A stretch of DNA of 64,000 nt from assembly GCA_020465985.1 (NCBI GenBank), contig JAANYP010007600.1, positions 62,001 to 126,000 on the forward strand. Reading direction: 5' to 3'. Positions within the stretch are counted from its first letter, which is position 1. Every line of letters starts with the position of its first letter. The DNA is from Centrapalus pauciflorus (Eukaryota > Streptophyta > Magnoliopsida > Asterales > Asteraceae). Below the pieces are notes generated by a model. The model did no database searches and was not told the origin of the DNA. It worked only from the letters and a program-made list of their open reading frames with translations. Positions 11,150 to 20,891 of this stretch are shown here, piece after piece. The position numbers and the translations under genes were made by a program.

Positions 11150-12248
11150 ATATCAGACATTGACTAAAATAATTCTATCTCAAACTTTGATGTTTGAAAT
11201 TCCTTTATTTTAGAACATATCTGTTATTTAAATTTAAGGGGTGTGTCGCAAAATTAAATTTCAATATTTCCTTATCTATGTACATCTTTATTAATTAATG
11301 ATCCTGACAAATTGCTATATGAATTGTTCATCAATGAGTGAGACGCAAAATTATTCAAGTTTGTTTGTATCTTTAAGGTTGAAAAGGTTCAAGAAATCTA
11401 TCAGAAAAAGAAAAAGAAGAGAATAGGTGTTTATTTGAGGGGGGGTATAAATAGGATGATAGTTTATATATTTTTGTAATTTAAAATTTTAGGTTGTTTA
11501 ATTGTTAAATCATAAGCTTAATATAATATGTAAGAAAATCACAAAAAGATTTTATTTGTTTTAAAATACATCAAAAAGTCAAAAATATTTTATTTTCTAT
11601 TTTTATTCTATGATTAATCTTTTATTTCCAAAGAAAAATACAAAAAGATTTTTGTTAAAATTAATTGGGCTCAATTCTCTCTATTAAAGTTTGTTTTATT
11701 TTTTGATTTTTGTTAAGGCCCAATTTCTTTGTTTCAATTAAAATTGAACCGGTTGGCCCATCTCCACGTTTGGGCGCGGATCTTTCTCCACCAGACCAGA
11801 CCCGCCTTAATTTAATAGGCGGGTCAAAGGTCAAACTTTCACTTTCTTCATCTTTAAGTTTCTTTCAACTCCTTCTTCTTCACTCCCTCCCATCGCACGA
11901 CCACCGCCGAAAACCTCCATTGTTGAACTTTCATGCTACTCAAGCTACCAGTTTCCTTCTTTTTCTTGCATTTTACGACCTCGGCACCATCAGCTAACAT
12001 TGTTTTAACTTTATTTCAGCTTTTAACTTCCGACTTAGTGTGTTTGATTTTCAAATATTTAAAGCTTTTTAGTTTCGGTTTTTTCCCTTTTTAGGACTCT
12101 AAATCTGTTATTTTTAGCTTCATGTAGTTAAATAAAATGATCATGGCATGTTTTTAGACTAGGATTTGCATTTTTATGCATTTTTGTAAACTTTTGAACT
12201 GTTCACGTTGCATGTATGCATGAACATTAACTGCTGCTTTTCATCTAA
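11150..12248 (+). other. Spacer between pol and ORF3 of element A, promoter-like
   Basis: This is about 1.1 kb of noncoding AT-rich DNA after the pol stop. A purine run aatttaagggg (11231-11241) is followed by tgtgtcgc, like a polypurine tract plus LTR start. TATAAATAGG lies at 11446-11455. Three GGCCCA/TGGGC-type words fall in 11664-11763 and a CT-rich stretch at 11840-11890 resembles a plant 5' untranslated region. Short ORFs such as 11710-11997 have no recognisable motif. Either this is an internal promoter region for ORF3 or it holds an old LTR fragment. Confidence 0.45.
11446..11455 (+). promoter_or_regulatory. Candidate TATA box upstream of ORF3 (element A)
   Basis: The sequence TATAAATAGG is a good plant TATA match, in a purine-rich context, about 1.5 kb before the ORF3 start. 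A TATA-like word is also found upstream of ORF3 in C1 (55072-55080) and B (18887-18895). Transcription start is not proven. Confidence 0.4.
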
Positions 12249-12620
12249 GTGTCGAATTCGGTCCGTCCGAATACCGACCTATCCCCGAATTCGGATGAAA
12301 ATACACAGACAAATTTCAAAAATTCCAACTATTCTGTCCAAATGCGGACCACTGTGCATCCAAATTCGGACAAATGTTCATCTGAATTCGGACCACTGTG
12401 TATCCGAATTCGGTCCTCATCCTCATTGTTCAAATTTTCAATTATTTTTTCTGAGTTTCATTTTACATTTACTGTGCATCCGAATTCGTATATAGCCCGA
12501 ATTCGGTCCCCATCCGAATTCTGGTTTCATCCGAATTCGGTCCTCTTCATTACATGTCCATGCATTATCATCCGGATTTCGAACTAAACCGAATTCGGAC
12601 CACTGTACATCCGAATTTCG
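12249..12620 (+). repeat. Array of palindromic CCGAATTCGG motifs upstream of ORF3 (element A)
   Basis: About twelve degenerate copies of a motif close to CATCCGAATTCGGACCACT occur in 370 bp, irregularly spaced. The core CCGAATTCGG is a perfect palindrome in several copies (near 12285, 12400, 12500, 12530 and 12590). It lies just 5' of the ORF3 splice-acceptor-like site. Short open frames through it on both strands are by-products of the repeat. Confidence 0.8.
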
Positions 12621-12910
12621 GCTCATCCAAAATTCAACACTTGGCGTTTTTAAAATTTTTGCAATTTCATTCTAAATCAAAAAATCCAAACATATTTCCA
12701 GTCCTTTGAACCATTGGTTAGAGTTAGGATCAGTGTTTGAGTGAAAATGTCTGTTCTAACATTGGTCTCTTAACGATTGACTTTGGACTTTATTCAGTAG
12801 AACTTCCATTCTACTAATAAAGACCCGATACTTTAAAAAGAAAAGACAGTTTCTATTTCAAACTTATCCCAGACTTAGTATCAATGTCATATTCTCTTAA
12901 GTCTTCTATT

Positions 12911-12933
12911 CTAACTCTGATGCATTTTCACAG
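12911..12933 (+). promoter_or_regulatory. Splice-acceptor-like site before ORF3 (element A)
   Basis: CTAAC (12911-12915) is a plant branchpoint match, followed by a T-rich stretch and TTTTCACAG ending at 12933. The ORF3 ATG is at 12939, 5 nt downstream. Comparable acceptors stand in front of ORF3 in B (18220) and C1 (55749). Confidence 0.5.
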
Positions 12934-12938
12934 GACAC

Positions 12939-14510
12939 ATGGAACCAGCTGTTGTTTTAACCATGCCCCATTCACCAATCCCTAATAACAACGCCCAACT
13001 CCCAGAAGAATCCATCCTACCTCAATCCCATTTCGTCGAGTTCTTTGCCCATAACTGGCAACTCGATGTATCCACCCTCCGTCGTGAAGCTGAGAATATT
13101 GCATTCGATATTCTCAAAAACAACCCGCTATACTACTCCCTATCCACCGCCATCTCCGTACCCCAAACATACCTTCAACAGTTCTGGCATCACCTCAAGT
13201 TTGTATCTGATGCCGAACCATACTTCACTTCTACCGTTGATTTTGTTCCAGTCAAGATCACTACCGCTGCCATCCGCCACATTCTTCGCCTCCCAGCCGA
13301 AGCCTATTCCATATCCTGCCTTCACTTTGCCCCAATCCCTTCTCTTCTAGAAACCCTGGAAGAGATCAAAGCCCTGGGATATGGTGGCCCTCTGACAAAG
13401 CCATCAGATTTCCGCACAAAGAACCTTCAAGCACATTGGAGGATTCTATTCGACATAATCAACAAGTGCTTCACCGCAAAACATGCTGGCCATGACTCAA
13501 CGTCCATTCAAGTACTGTCAATGTTTGCAGCATTCGCCTACGACCGTCATTATGATTATGTTGCATTCCATACGCCGTGGACAATGATCATTCAATACGC
13601 CATGGACAATGACGATGATTTTCATGGACAACGACGATGATATTCATGAAAGACCCGAGGCCGACGTGTACATGACAACTACGATTCAAAAACTGAACCT
13701 TCCAAATGGGACTCCCACAGTCCCAGTAATGCCAATTCCGCTATCTCTGCTACAGAGAGCAGTGCAAACAGATCGGGTTAGGGATTATGTCAGGGAATTT
13801 TCTCCGGATGAGGCTCAGTCAGAATCGACTGAGCCTGCCCAATCCGTAGGTGAGGCTCGAGTTAGTGAGTCTGAGGGAGATGAGGCAGAAGTACAACAAA
13901 CATTGAGTATGGGTGACCGGGAGATTTTTCATGAAAGAGAGGGAGTTGTAGGTGAGGAAGCAGAGGGGGCAGATTCAGAAAGGACCGTCTCTGTCTTACG
14001 AGGGCTCATGGTAACATCTGAGGGAGATCTAAGCCCAATCAGCCGGACAACCCCTCAAAAGACCATCAGTCCAATGGTCGAAACTACCCCAACCACCCAC
14101 TTAATGTCCACTCAAAAGGACATTACTTCATTCCACGGGGATTTAGTACATACTCCATCACCCTCTCACTCGGAGTGACGTGATGTTGAAATCAGTCACA
14201 TGTCGCCCCCAGTGACCAAACTTCCTTTGCCCACAGCTCACTCCCCACCCCCACACACAATGCACGACGCCTTCGTGGTGTCTCCCGATGAATGAGCTGC
14301 CTTCGTGGCAGCTCCACAAACTTCTAGATCTGCGCATCCACAATGGAGCCAAAAGGGATGGAAGGAAGACCTGAAGTTGCATCATCAATGCCGTTAACTT
14401 CAGGCCATCCCGAGATTAATCTCGACATGCTAACGGTAGCTTTACGTGCTGCCGGAGTTGTCACCCGAGCTGACCTGGAAGCCCAGAAGGAGGCTGCTGA
14501 AGAACGACAT
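12939..14510 (+). pseudogene. ORF3 of element A, N-terminal half, cut by element B
   Basis: The start MEPAVVLTMPHSP was chosen because it is the first ATG after the acceptor-like site. The N-terminal domain (VEFFAHNWQLDVSTLRREAE, TYLQQFWHHLKFVSDAEPYF, VKITTAAIRHILRLPAEA, LQAHWRILFDIINKCFTAKH) matches in pattern the N-terminal domain of ORF3 in B and C1 (YVRQFYDHLQVD, RTRIAGQPLVFSADMLRQVL, GQWRFLAHVFMVCFAAKKAG). A short imperfect duplication of a TGGACAATGA-containing word (13570-13640) accompanies a frameshift near 13600. An acidic region follows, and the frame ends at EERH, where B is inserted at 14511. Its biochemical role is unknown; it is not gag or pol. It continues at 27940. Confidence 0.75.
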
Positions 14511-15147
14511 TGTAAGGTCTACCACTACGAGATCTATCTAGACGCGGAACCGTCAACGAGTGCGGAATCCTCGTTAACGGGTAGACGGAAACAACTCTCA
14601 CACACGAAACACGGAGACTACCACAAGCTTAACGAACGACACACGAACGATCCTACGAACTGATTCTCTCCGAAACGGCACTAACACTGATGATAAACTA
14701 GAGATCGCCTTTTGCTTAATCACTCACGAATTCTGCAAAAAGTCTGATAATATTTCGAGTCTATCCCTAATTATAGAGGCAAATTCGAGTCTGTTATGGG
14801 CCAAACTCGAATCTGGCCCAAGGCCCATTCGAGTTTGTCCTCATAGACACTCTCGAATCTGCCTAGCTTCGAATCTAGGTCTACATTCGAATCTGACACA
14901 AATTCGAATGTCAAACCTTACATAATTCGAATCTACTATTTCACATACTCAACTTAGTATTGAAACTTATGTTTTTACCTTATGATTGATTTTATCTTTG
15001 ATCTTTCTTCTTGTAATACGTTACATCAAGTTCAAACACACAAACAATAATAAATATCAACCAAATATAAACGTGTATAACAAACACTGGTTAAAACCAC
15101 AATGTAGGATCACTTAGACTGCTATCGTCACACAGGGTGTACCAACA
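14511..15147 (-). repeat. 3' LTR of element B
   Basis: This 637-bp repeat has termini TGTTGGTAC...CCTTACA in element orientation. It pairs with 27303-27939, differing at about 15 positions. It contains about nine copies of the TTCGAATCT-type motif (14750-14940) and GGCCCA words around 14810-14825. The sequence near 14700-14770 would be the promoter side in element orientation. Confidence 0.95.
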
Positions 15148-15160
15148 GACTCCCCCTTGA
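15148..15160 (-). other. Polypurine tract of element B
   Basis: On the minus strand TCAAGGGGGAGTC abuts the LTR start TGTTGG. The same tract precedes the LTR of C at 57612-57623, and AAGGGGGAG recurs before the LTRs of A, D and F. Confidence 0.88.
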
Positions 15161-15205
15161 CGATAGCTTCTAATAATTCACACATTTGATTAAGAACTTT
15201 GTTTA

Positions 15206-18200
15206 TTATTTATTCAAACTACTTCCAGCATACAAGCCTTTTTCAACACATACTTTGACTACATTCTCATATTTCCTAGCTTCACTATCCATATGTGCAT
15301 CACTAGAAATCTTACAAGCATGCAAAATATGAAGCTCATCTCTAGAAAGGTTTACCTGGTGAAGAGGATCGTAAACTCTAAGAATAACTTTTTCTTCAAA
15401 ATCTTCCATGACCGCTTCTCCAGTCTCAGTCTCAGCATACCACCAATGCAGATTCTTTAAGACATTCTGTGGCATAGGCTTGAGCGGCACCTTCCTTAGA
15501 CGTCTTACTGGTTTGTAGTGGATCTTCATTCAAGGACGCCCAGTTAGAGGATCAATACGTGAAGGATCTTCTACTCTTTTTCCAACCCTTGGATTCAGGC
15601 GTTCAAACTTTCTTGATCTTCCCTCTTTTCTTATGATTCTTGCAATTACGTCTGCGTAGGGATCATTGCCAATATTAATCAGATCTTTCCATGCTAACGT
15701 TGTGATCTCGATCTTTGGCAGTGAATTGAAAGCTTTCAGAGTTCGCCTCAGGTACTGGAGCCCGTCTTTCCTCTTAATTATGAATAGCTGCGGTTCTCGA
15801 TCAAAGAACCAGCTTAATATGTTTCCAGACAACTTCCCAGTACCCGGCACCCTCATTTTCTTTTTCAGCTCTAATTCCTTCTTCTCAGCTCTGAACCACA
15901 ACTTTCGTTTTTCTTCATTCGTTAGAACTCTGGCTAGATTTTCTACTGATGGCTCAACATTTAACGCAGCATTCAATACTTCTACGTTAACAACATCATT
16001 GCCTTCTATGATATATGTATCAGTGATAGGGTTTTGCTGCACGACGATCTCATCAGCTTCATCGTCCTCATCAGCACATACCTCGTCATCTGATTTCCAG
16101 TCAACTATATCTTCTGGCACAAACTCACCCTCTTCTAGCTCTTCCATTTCATCTTCAAAATCGAAACCCAAATCCATCGGATCATCATCAAGATCCATGA
16201 GAGCATCTATCATCTCACTAATCTCAAAATCCGTAGGCTTAGATGAACTCGCTTCTCCTACTTCTCCTCCTGCTAGACTAGGCTCCCCCTGAGATTGAGC
16301 AGTCTGAGCAGCAGAAAAATCTACTGGCTCATTCTGACTTTTACGGCTGGGATCATTGCTTTGGTTGTCTTCATCATCATCCCTTGGCCTCTGTACTTGT
16401 TGATCTCGGCACGACGTCTCCCCCTGAGCCTGTAAATTTTTCATTAACTGCTCAATTAGGGAGCGCATCGACCTTATCTCAGCTGCCTGATCTGCTACAA
16501 ATGATTTTAGCTCTGTGTTCTCTTCCTGAACTGTCTCCACAATCTTTTTCAAATCGGCATTCTCCTTATCAATATCTGCGTTATGCTTCTGAAGCTCACC
16601 GATTGCCGTTGTTAGCCCAAAGATTTGGACCTCCTGGAAGTCAACTCGATCCTTTAGGCGCAGAAACCTTTGATTTTCAGCATATGTGGATGAGGTTGAT
16701 GGAATGGACTGAATTGGCGTTGGAAGGATTGGCGATGGAATATATGGTTCATCGCGTGGTGGTGGTGGTGGAATGTTGGTTTGAGGTTCTTGAGGTTGAG
16801 TGTTTTGAGGTTGAGAGATTTCTGGTTGTTCTACGGAGGCTGAAGATGATCCTTGCATGAATCTGTGACGCTTGGCTCGTTGCCTTGTCACTAAAGGTGC
16901 AACTTCCTCTTCTTCAAAATCGGATTCATCAGACTCTCTTATTACTCTCCTCCTCGAAGCTTCTTCATTAACTACCAACCTTGATACATATGTTCCTATT
17001 TGAACATGAGGTTCAGTAGACACAGACTCTGGAGCTTCAACTTCAATTTCCTCTGATTCGGTTGCAGATGATGACTCATCATTACCAGTCTGCTCTGGCA
17101 CATATTCGTCAACATCTCTCAACACATCTTCTTCTCCCTCTGGAGGCTCAAGTAATTCCCCCACCAATGCTGCCGATATCTCTTCATTGGCGTTAGGTCC
17201 TGCTTCCCAAATTTCATATAAAGTTTGGCACAACTGATCAGCTTCGCTTGGGACATTCGAAGGCCCTGCTTCTTGTACCTCCGGCTGCTGACTTGTAGAA
17301 GGCCTTGATGCCTGTGTTTGACTCGCAGTCGCTCTTTGTCTTCGCCGTTGTGGCTGTGCTCATGGTTGTCTTTGTTGTTGTGGAGGCTGCCTGGCTTGAA
17401 CTTCAACTTCCCCTGCCCAGTTGGCAATATCTGGGGCTTCAAACTTCCTATCCAAAATGGCTCCAAACAACGGACGCTCAACTGGAACCGCCAACTTTCC
17501 TCTGTGCGAGGAACAATCAGCAAAGATCCTCTTATCCATTACAGCTACGCTCTGAATCTCATTTAACTGCGGCAGATTCGGCAAGAAATGCCTGATAAGC
17601 ATCATGATGAACCGTGGATACAGCAGGAATTGTTGATTTTCTAGAGCGGTGACTTGATGAACAAATTCGGAGAAAAACATTTCCGAGAAACTGAATGGCC
17701 GATTATATACTAACGCGATAATCCCAGACTGGATCTTCGAGACGATGTAATCAAAGCCAGCTTTCTTTGCTGCGAAACAGACCATGAAAACATGAGCCAA
17801 AAATCTCCATTGGCCAATTAGCCCGCTCTTCATATAGGACGTTTTCGTGACATCCAAACTGTAACCCATTCTTTGAAATGCCGCTTGCCTGATACTCAGA
17901 GGAAAGTCGATTGGCCCAGACTCCTCTTCCTGTGAACCCAGCTGCAACACCTGACGCAGCATATCCGCAGAAAACACTAGCGGTTGGCCAGCTATTCTAG
18001 TTCTTAGCACTGTCGGGGTGACAGAGCAGTCTACCTGAAGATGATCATAAAATTGACGAACATATGGTAGAACAATCTGAACATTATGGGACAAAGCAAA
18101 ACCAATCCTAGATTCTACTAGGAAATCCAACATTTGTCTGAATCCCTGCGCCTCAGGGATATGATGGTCGGGGTGAAGGACCATATTGTGCTTCGGCACA

Positions 18201-18217
18201 AACACTCGAACAGCCAT
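15206..18217 (-). pseudogene. ORF3 of element B (about 1000 codons, two nonsense breaks)
   Basis: MAVRVFVPKHNM was chosen as the start because the ATG follows a splice-acceptor-like site and is shared with C1. Domains in order: N-terminal globular part (residues about 1-275; YVRQFYDHLQVD, GQWRFLAHVFMVCFAAKKAG, QFLLYPRFIMMLIRHFLPN), a Gln-rich linker, an acidic Ser/Glu-rich region, a heptad coiled coil (ELQKHNADIDKENADLKK onward, near 16600-16450), an Asp/Glu-rich segment near 16200, and a C-terminal part (ILSWFFDREPQLFIIKRKDG, FERLNPRVGKR, LHWWYAETETGEAVMEDFEE, LLRVYDPLH-like). All pieces are in one frame. Stops interrupt at about 17357 and 15530; the latter is Trp in C1. No catalytic motif is seen. 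It may be a structural or RNA-binding partner; env-like status is not supported, since I see no clear membrane segment. Confidence 0.78.
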
Positions 18218-18219
18218 AT

Positions 18220-18241
18220 CTGCACAAAAATAAACTATTAG
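18220..18241 (-). promoter_or_regulatory. Splice-acceptor-like site before ORF3 (element B)
   Basis: On the minus strand CTAAT, then a T-rich run, then TTTTTGTGCAG ends at 18220, two bases before the ORF3 ATG. C1 has the same arrangement ending at 55749. Confidence 0.5.
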
Positions 18242-18369
18242 AATTAAAAAATCAATAGACTTGACAAAATTCAAATTTGTTTAATTTTGAACTTGATTAA
18301 GTACAAAATCCAACACACAAGAATTTCTACAAGTTTACTAAAATTTAAATTAAATAATTCAAATACAGT

Positions 18370-18985
18370 AACAGATTCGAAATGGACATATTCGAATAAG
18401 TCTCCCTTTCGAGTTTGATGACAGATTCGAATCTACTGTCCTTCTCGAGTTTAATGACAGACTCGAGAGACCTCAGGAACAGATTCGAACCGTCGACCCT
18501 ACTCAACACCAAATCTCTTGATTTTAACCTTGTTGGACTCAGAGAATTACATTCATTAGTCCTACAACTTACTAATCACAGATATGTGTATTTAATTTGA
18601 CTATTCGTCGGTCCAATCTTGGTAATTTTGAAAACCACGATTTATACCCATAAACCTTCAAAAATTGATGATTTTGCCTAAAATGGTGTATAAAACAACA
18701 TGAATCTTGTACAATCAAGTTGTTTGTACCTAGAAGTATCAGTAGAATCGAACACTAAGGCAAGAGACTCGACAAATTGTCGTTTTTGAGAAAAACGGTA
18801 GATTCGAGGAATATATTCGAAATCGCCGGATAGACTCGAGGATATAGATTCGAAAACAGTAAGGAGTTAATGACTTTACTGGAAACCTATATATACCACC
18901 AACCTTCGAATCTATGGTCAGACTCGAATCTACTGACAGATTCGAAAACCCTGTGTCAAGTCTGTCCTAAACTCGAATAACACCA
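18370..18985 (-). repeat. TTCGAATCT motif array and TATA-like word upstream of ORF3 (element B)
   Basis: Degenerate TTCGA(A/G)TCT copies are scattered in two clusters (about 18370-18500 and 18770-18980). TATATATAG on the minus strand (18887-18895) matches the position of TATAAATAG in C1. The segment 18600-18770 between the clusters is the conserved spacer shared with C1 (55190-55380). Confidence 0.7.
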
Positions 18986-19154
18986 ACACTTAGAAAAATT
19001 TTGAAAATTTTTGAAATAACTTCAACCTTTTCAACGGTATTGTGTAACAAGATAAACTATGCCAAATCTTTTACCCTAAGCACATGATTTTTCACGCAGT
19101 GTTTATTTTATCCAACTATGAATGCACCCTCAGTAATTTTGGACCTTTTTCCTA

Positions 19155-19270
19155 AGTAAAAATAAAAATAAAAATAAAAATGAAAGTAAACTAAAATAAA
19201 ATAAACTAAGGTAAAATAAAATAAAATAAAATAAAAAAATTTAACAAAAAACAAACAAAAAAAAAAATTT
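19155..19270. repeat. (AAAAT)n-like simple repeat
   Basis: Runs of AAAAT and related words, followed by an A-rich stretch near 19235-19268. It is likely a microsatellite born in the AT-rich spacer. Confidence 0.75.
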
Positions 19271-19639
19271 AACTTAGACTTAAGCTATACCTATTAAAAT
19301 TTACAACCTAAGCTAAAAATTAAACAAAATCTTTTTGATGAGTATCGTCTAAGAAAGGTTCAATCAGATAGCGATGTCAGAGACTTACTTTCAGTACTTA
19401 AACTTTCACACTTAGGAATTTTTGATTCCTTTGATTGTTTGTCGTGAAATACCTATTTAGCCGATTGTTGGTATTTTACCCCTTTAAACATGCTACATTT
19501 CGGAATATCCCTTGGCATTTTTATTTATCATGAAATTATCTTACGTGACTCAGAAATAGACATACTTTTATGATCAAGGCACACAGACAAAGATTCTAAC
19601 TTGTTGGCATTTGCAAACTTTCTTTAAAAGACAAACATC

Positions 19640-19815
19640 GGACACAGGTCTGTATTTTCATACAACAAAGTGTCTTAGTTTGACTTAAAGTTTATTTTTA
19701 AAGTTAGCAAGACAGCGGTGACAGGTCTGTACCGACGTACAACAAAGCGACATATCTTGCCAACCCGAATCTAAACAGAGGCAACAGGTCTGTACTTACG
19801 TACAACAGAGTTACA
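19640..19815 (-). repeat. Three imperfect repeats with a GTAC hairpin core
   Basis: Plus-strand copies begin near 19644, 19720 and 19785 with acaggtctgta followed by a 4-6 nt loop and TACAACA. In two of them the inverted repeat TGTAC-N4-GTACA is perfect or nearly so. The copies are 65-76 bp apart in the pol-ORF3 spacer. Confidence 0.75.
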
Positions 19816-20387
19816 TGTTTTCGACTCTCAAACTTTATATGATTTTTCTATTCTTTCCATTTTCAGATGTATTTGATGTTGCTATACATCCCCAGAAAGT
19901 TTGCATACCACATTTAGACTCAAAGTTTGTATGTCTTGTACATAAAAATTAAGACCGATTGGTCGTACGTCTAAGTTAGCGACACGCTTGACTTTTTCTT
20001 GAATATTTTATTTGCCTTGAGACTCCCTATATGTATTATGCCTACCAACACATCAAACTAAACTAAAGTATAACACTTAGAATTTAGTTGCATTATGTGT
20101 GAAAGCCTAAACACTTAGAGTTTGTAACGACTGTGCTAATTTTCGTCACTTTGAACCTATGCTCCTAAGACTTAACTCCTTTTCTGATATTCTCTTTTTT
20201 TGTATTTTTATAATTTTCTCTCTTTTTTTCTTTTGTTTTTTCATAAAGAAATAGCAATAAAATAAGATAACCTACTAACTTACTGAAAATAGAAACTTAC
20301 TAAAAATAGAAACTATCCTAAATTAGCAGACTTACTATAAAAAAATACTAGTACTATAAAAGGAAATAAACTACTACTAAGGCCAAA

Positions 20388-20891
20388 TTACTCTGGGTTG
20401 CGCATTCCATTTAGTTGAATTAAATATTCAAACCGTGACTTATCAAATGCTTTGGTAAATAAATCAGCATTATTATCTTCTGTTGCCACCTTTACCAATT
20501 TGATTAAGTTCTTTTCAGCACAATCACGAATAAAATGATGCCTAATGTCTATGTGCTTTGTTTTGTTGTGTTTAACTGGATTGTTAGTTATAGCAATTGT
20601 AGATTGATTGTCTATCCTATTTGGAGTTTGAGTATAAGCCAAACCGTAATCCCGCAATTGTTGTTGTATCCACAGAACCTGTGAGCAGCAACTACCAGCA
20701 GCAACATACTCGGCCTCGCACGTTGACACGGCTACCGATGTTTGTTTCTTGCATTGCCAGGATACCAACCTCCCTCCTAGGAACTGACAACCTCCACTTG
20801 TTGATTTGCGCGTCAAGCTGCATCCTCCGTAGTCAGAATCCGTGAACGCCTCCAACTCTAGATCTCCCTCCGCGTGATACCAAAGTCCCAG
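20388..20891 (-). pseudogene. Ty1/copia RNase H (element B)
   Basis: RNase H motifs: EAFTDSDYGGCSLTRKSTSG, VSTCEAEYVAAGSCCSQ, DNQSTIAITNNPVKHNKTKH, HFIRDCAEKNLIKL and ADLFTKAFDKSRFEYLI, ending at 20388. It continues the RT frame; only one TAG (20890-20892 area, after YLKSKP) separates them. Confidence 0.92.

Larger units (their letters stand above)
18986..20387 (-). other. Spacer between pol and ORF3 of element B
   Basis: Noncoding, AT-rich. It holds an (AAAAT)n-like simple repeat at 19155-19270 and three imperfect copies of a GTAC hairpin motif at 19640-19815 (separate entry). No ORF of note. Confidence 0.7.

Noticed and set aside
11231..11260. A complete LTR starting at 11242 (aatttaagggg then tgtgtcgc)
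   Set aside because: No matching second copy or defined end; element A clearly continues to its own LTR at 29885. Kept only as an alternative for the spacer.
12208..12626. Overlapping open frames through the CCGAATTCGG array
   Set aside because: They are by-products of the repeat; both strands are equally open.
14750..14940. TTCGAATCT motifs read as heat-shock elements
   Set aside because: Heat-shock elements need GAA and TTC separated by two bases; most copies here have TTCGAA without that spacing.
15666..16860. Plus-strand open frames of 208 and 158 codons antisense to ORF3 of B
   Set aside because: Ser-rich antisense shadows of the acidic and coiled-coil coding strand.
15206..18217. ORF3 of B as an envelope glycoprotein
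   Set aside because: I saw no clear signal peptide or membrane segment; the protein is acidic and coiled-coil rich.
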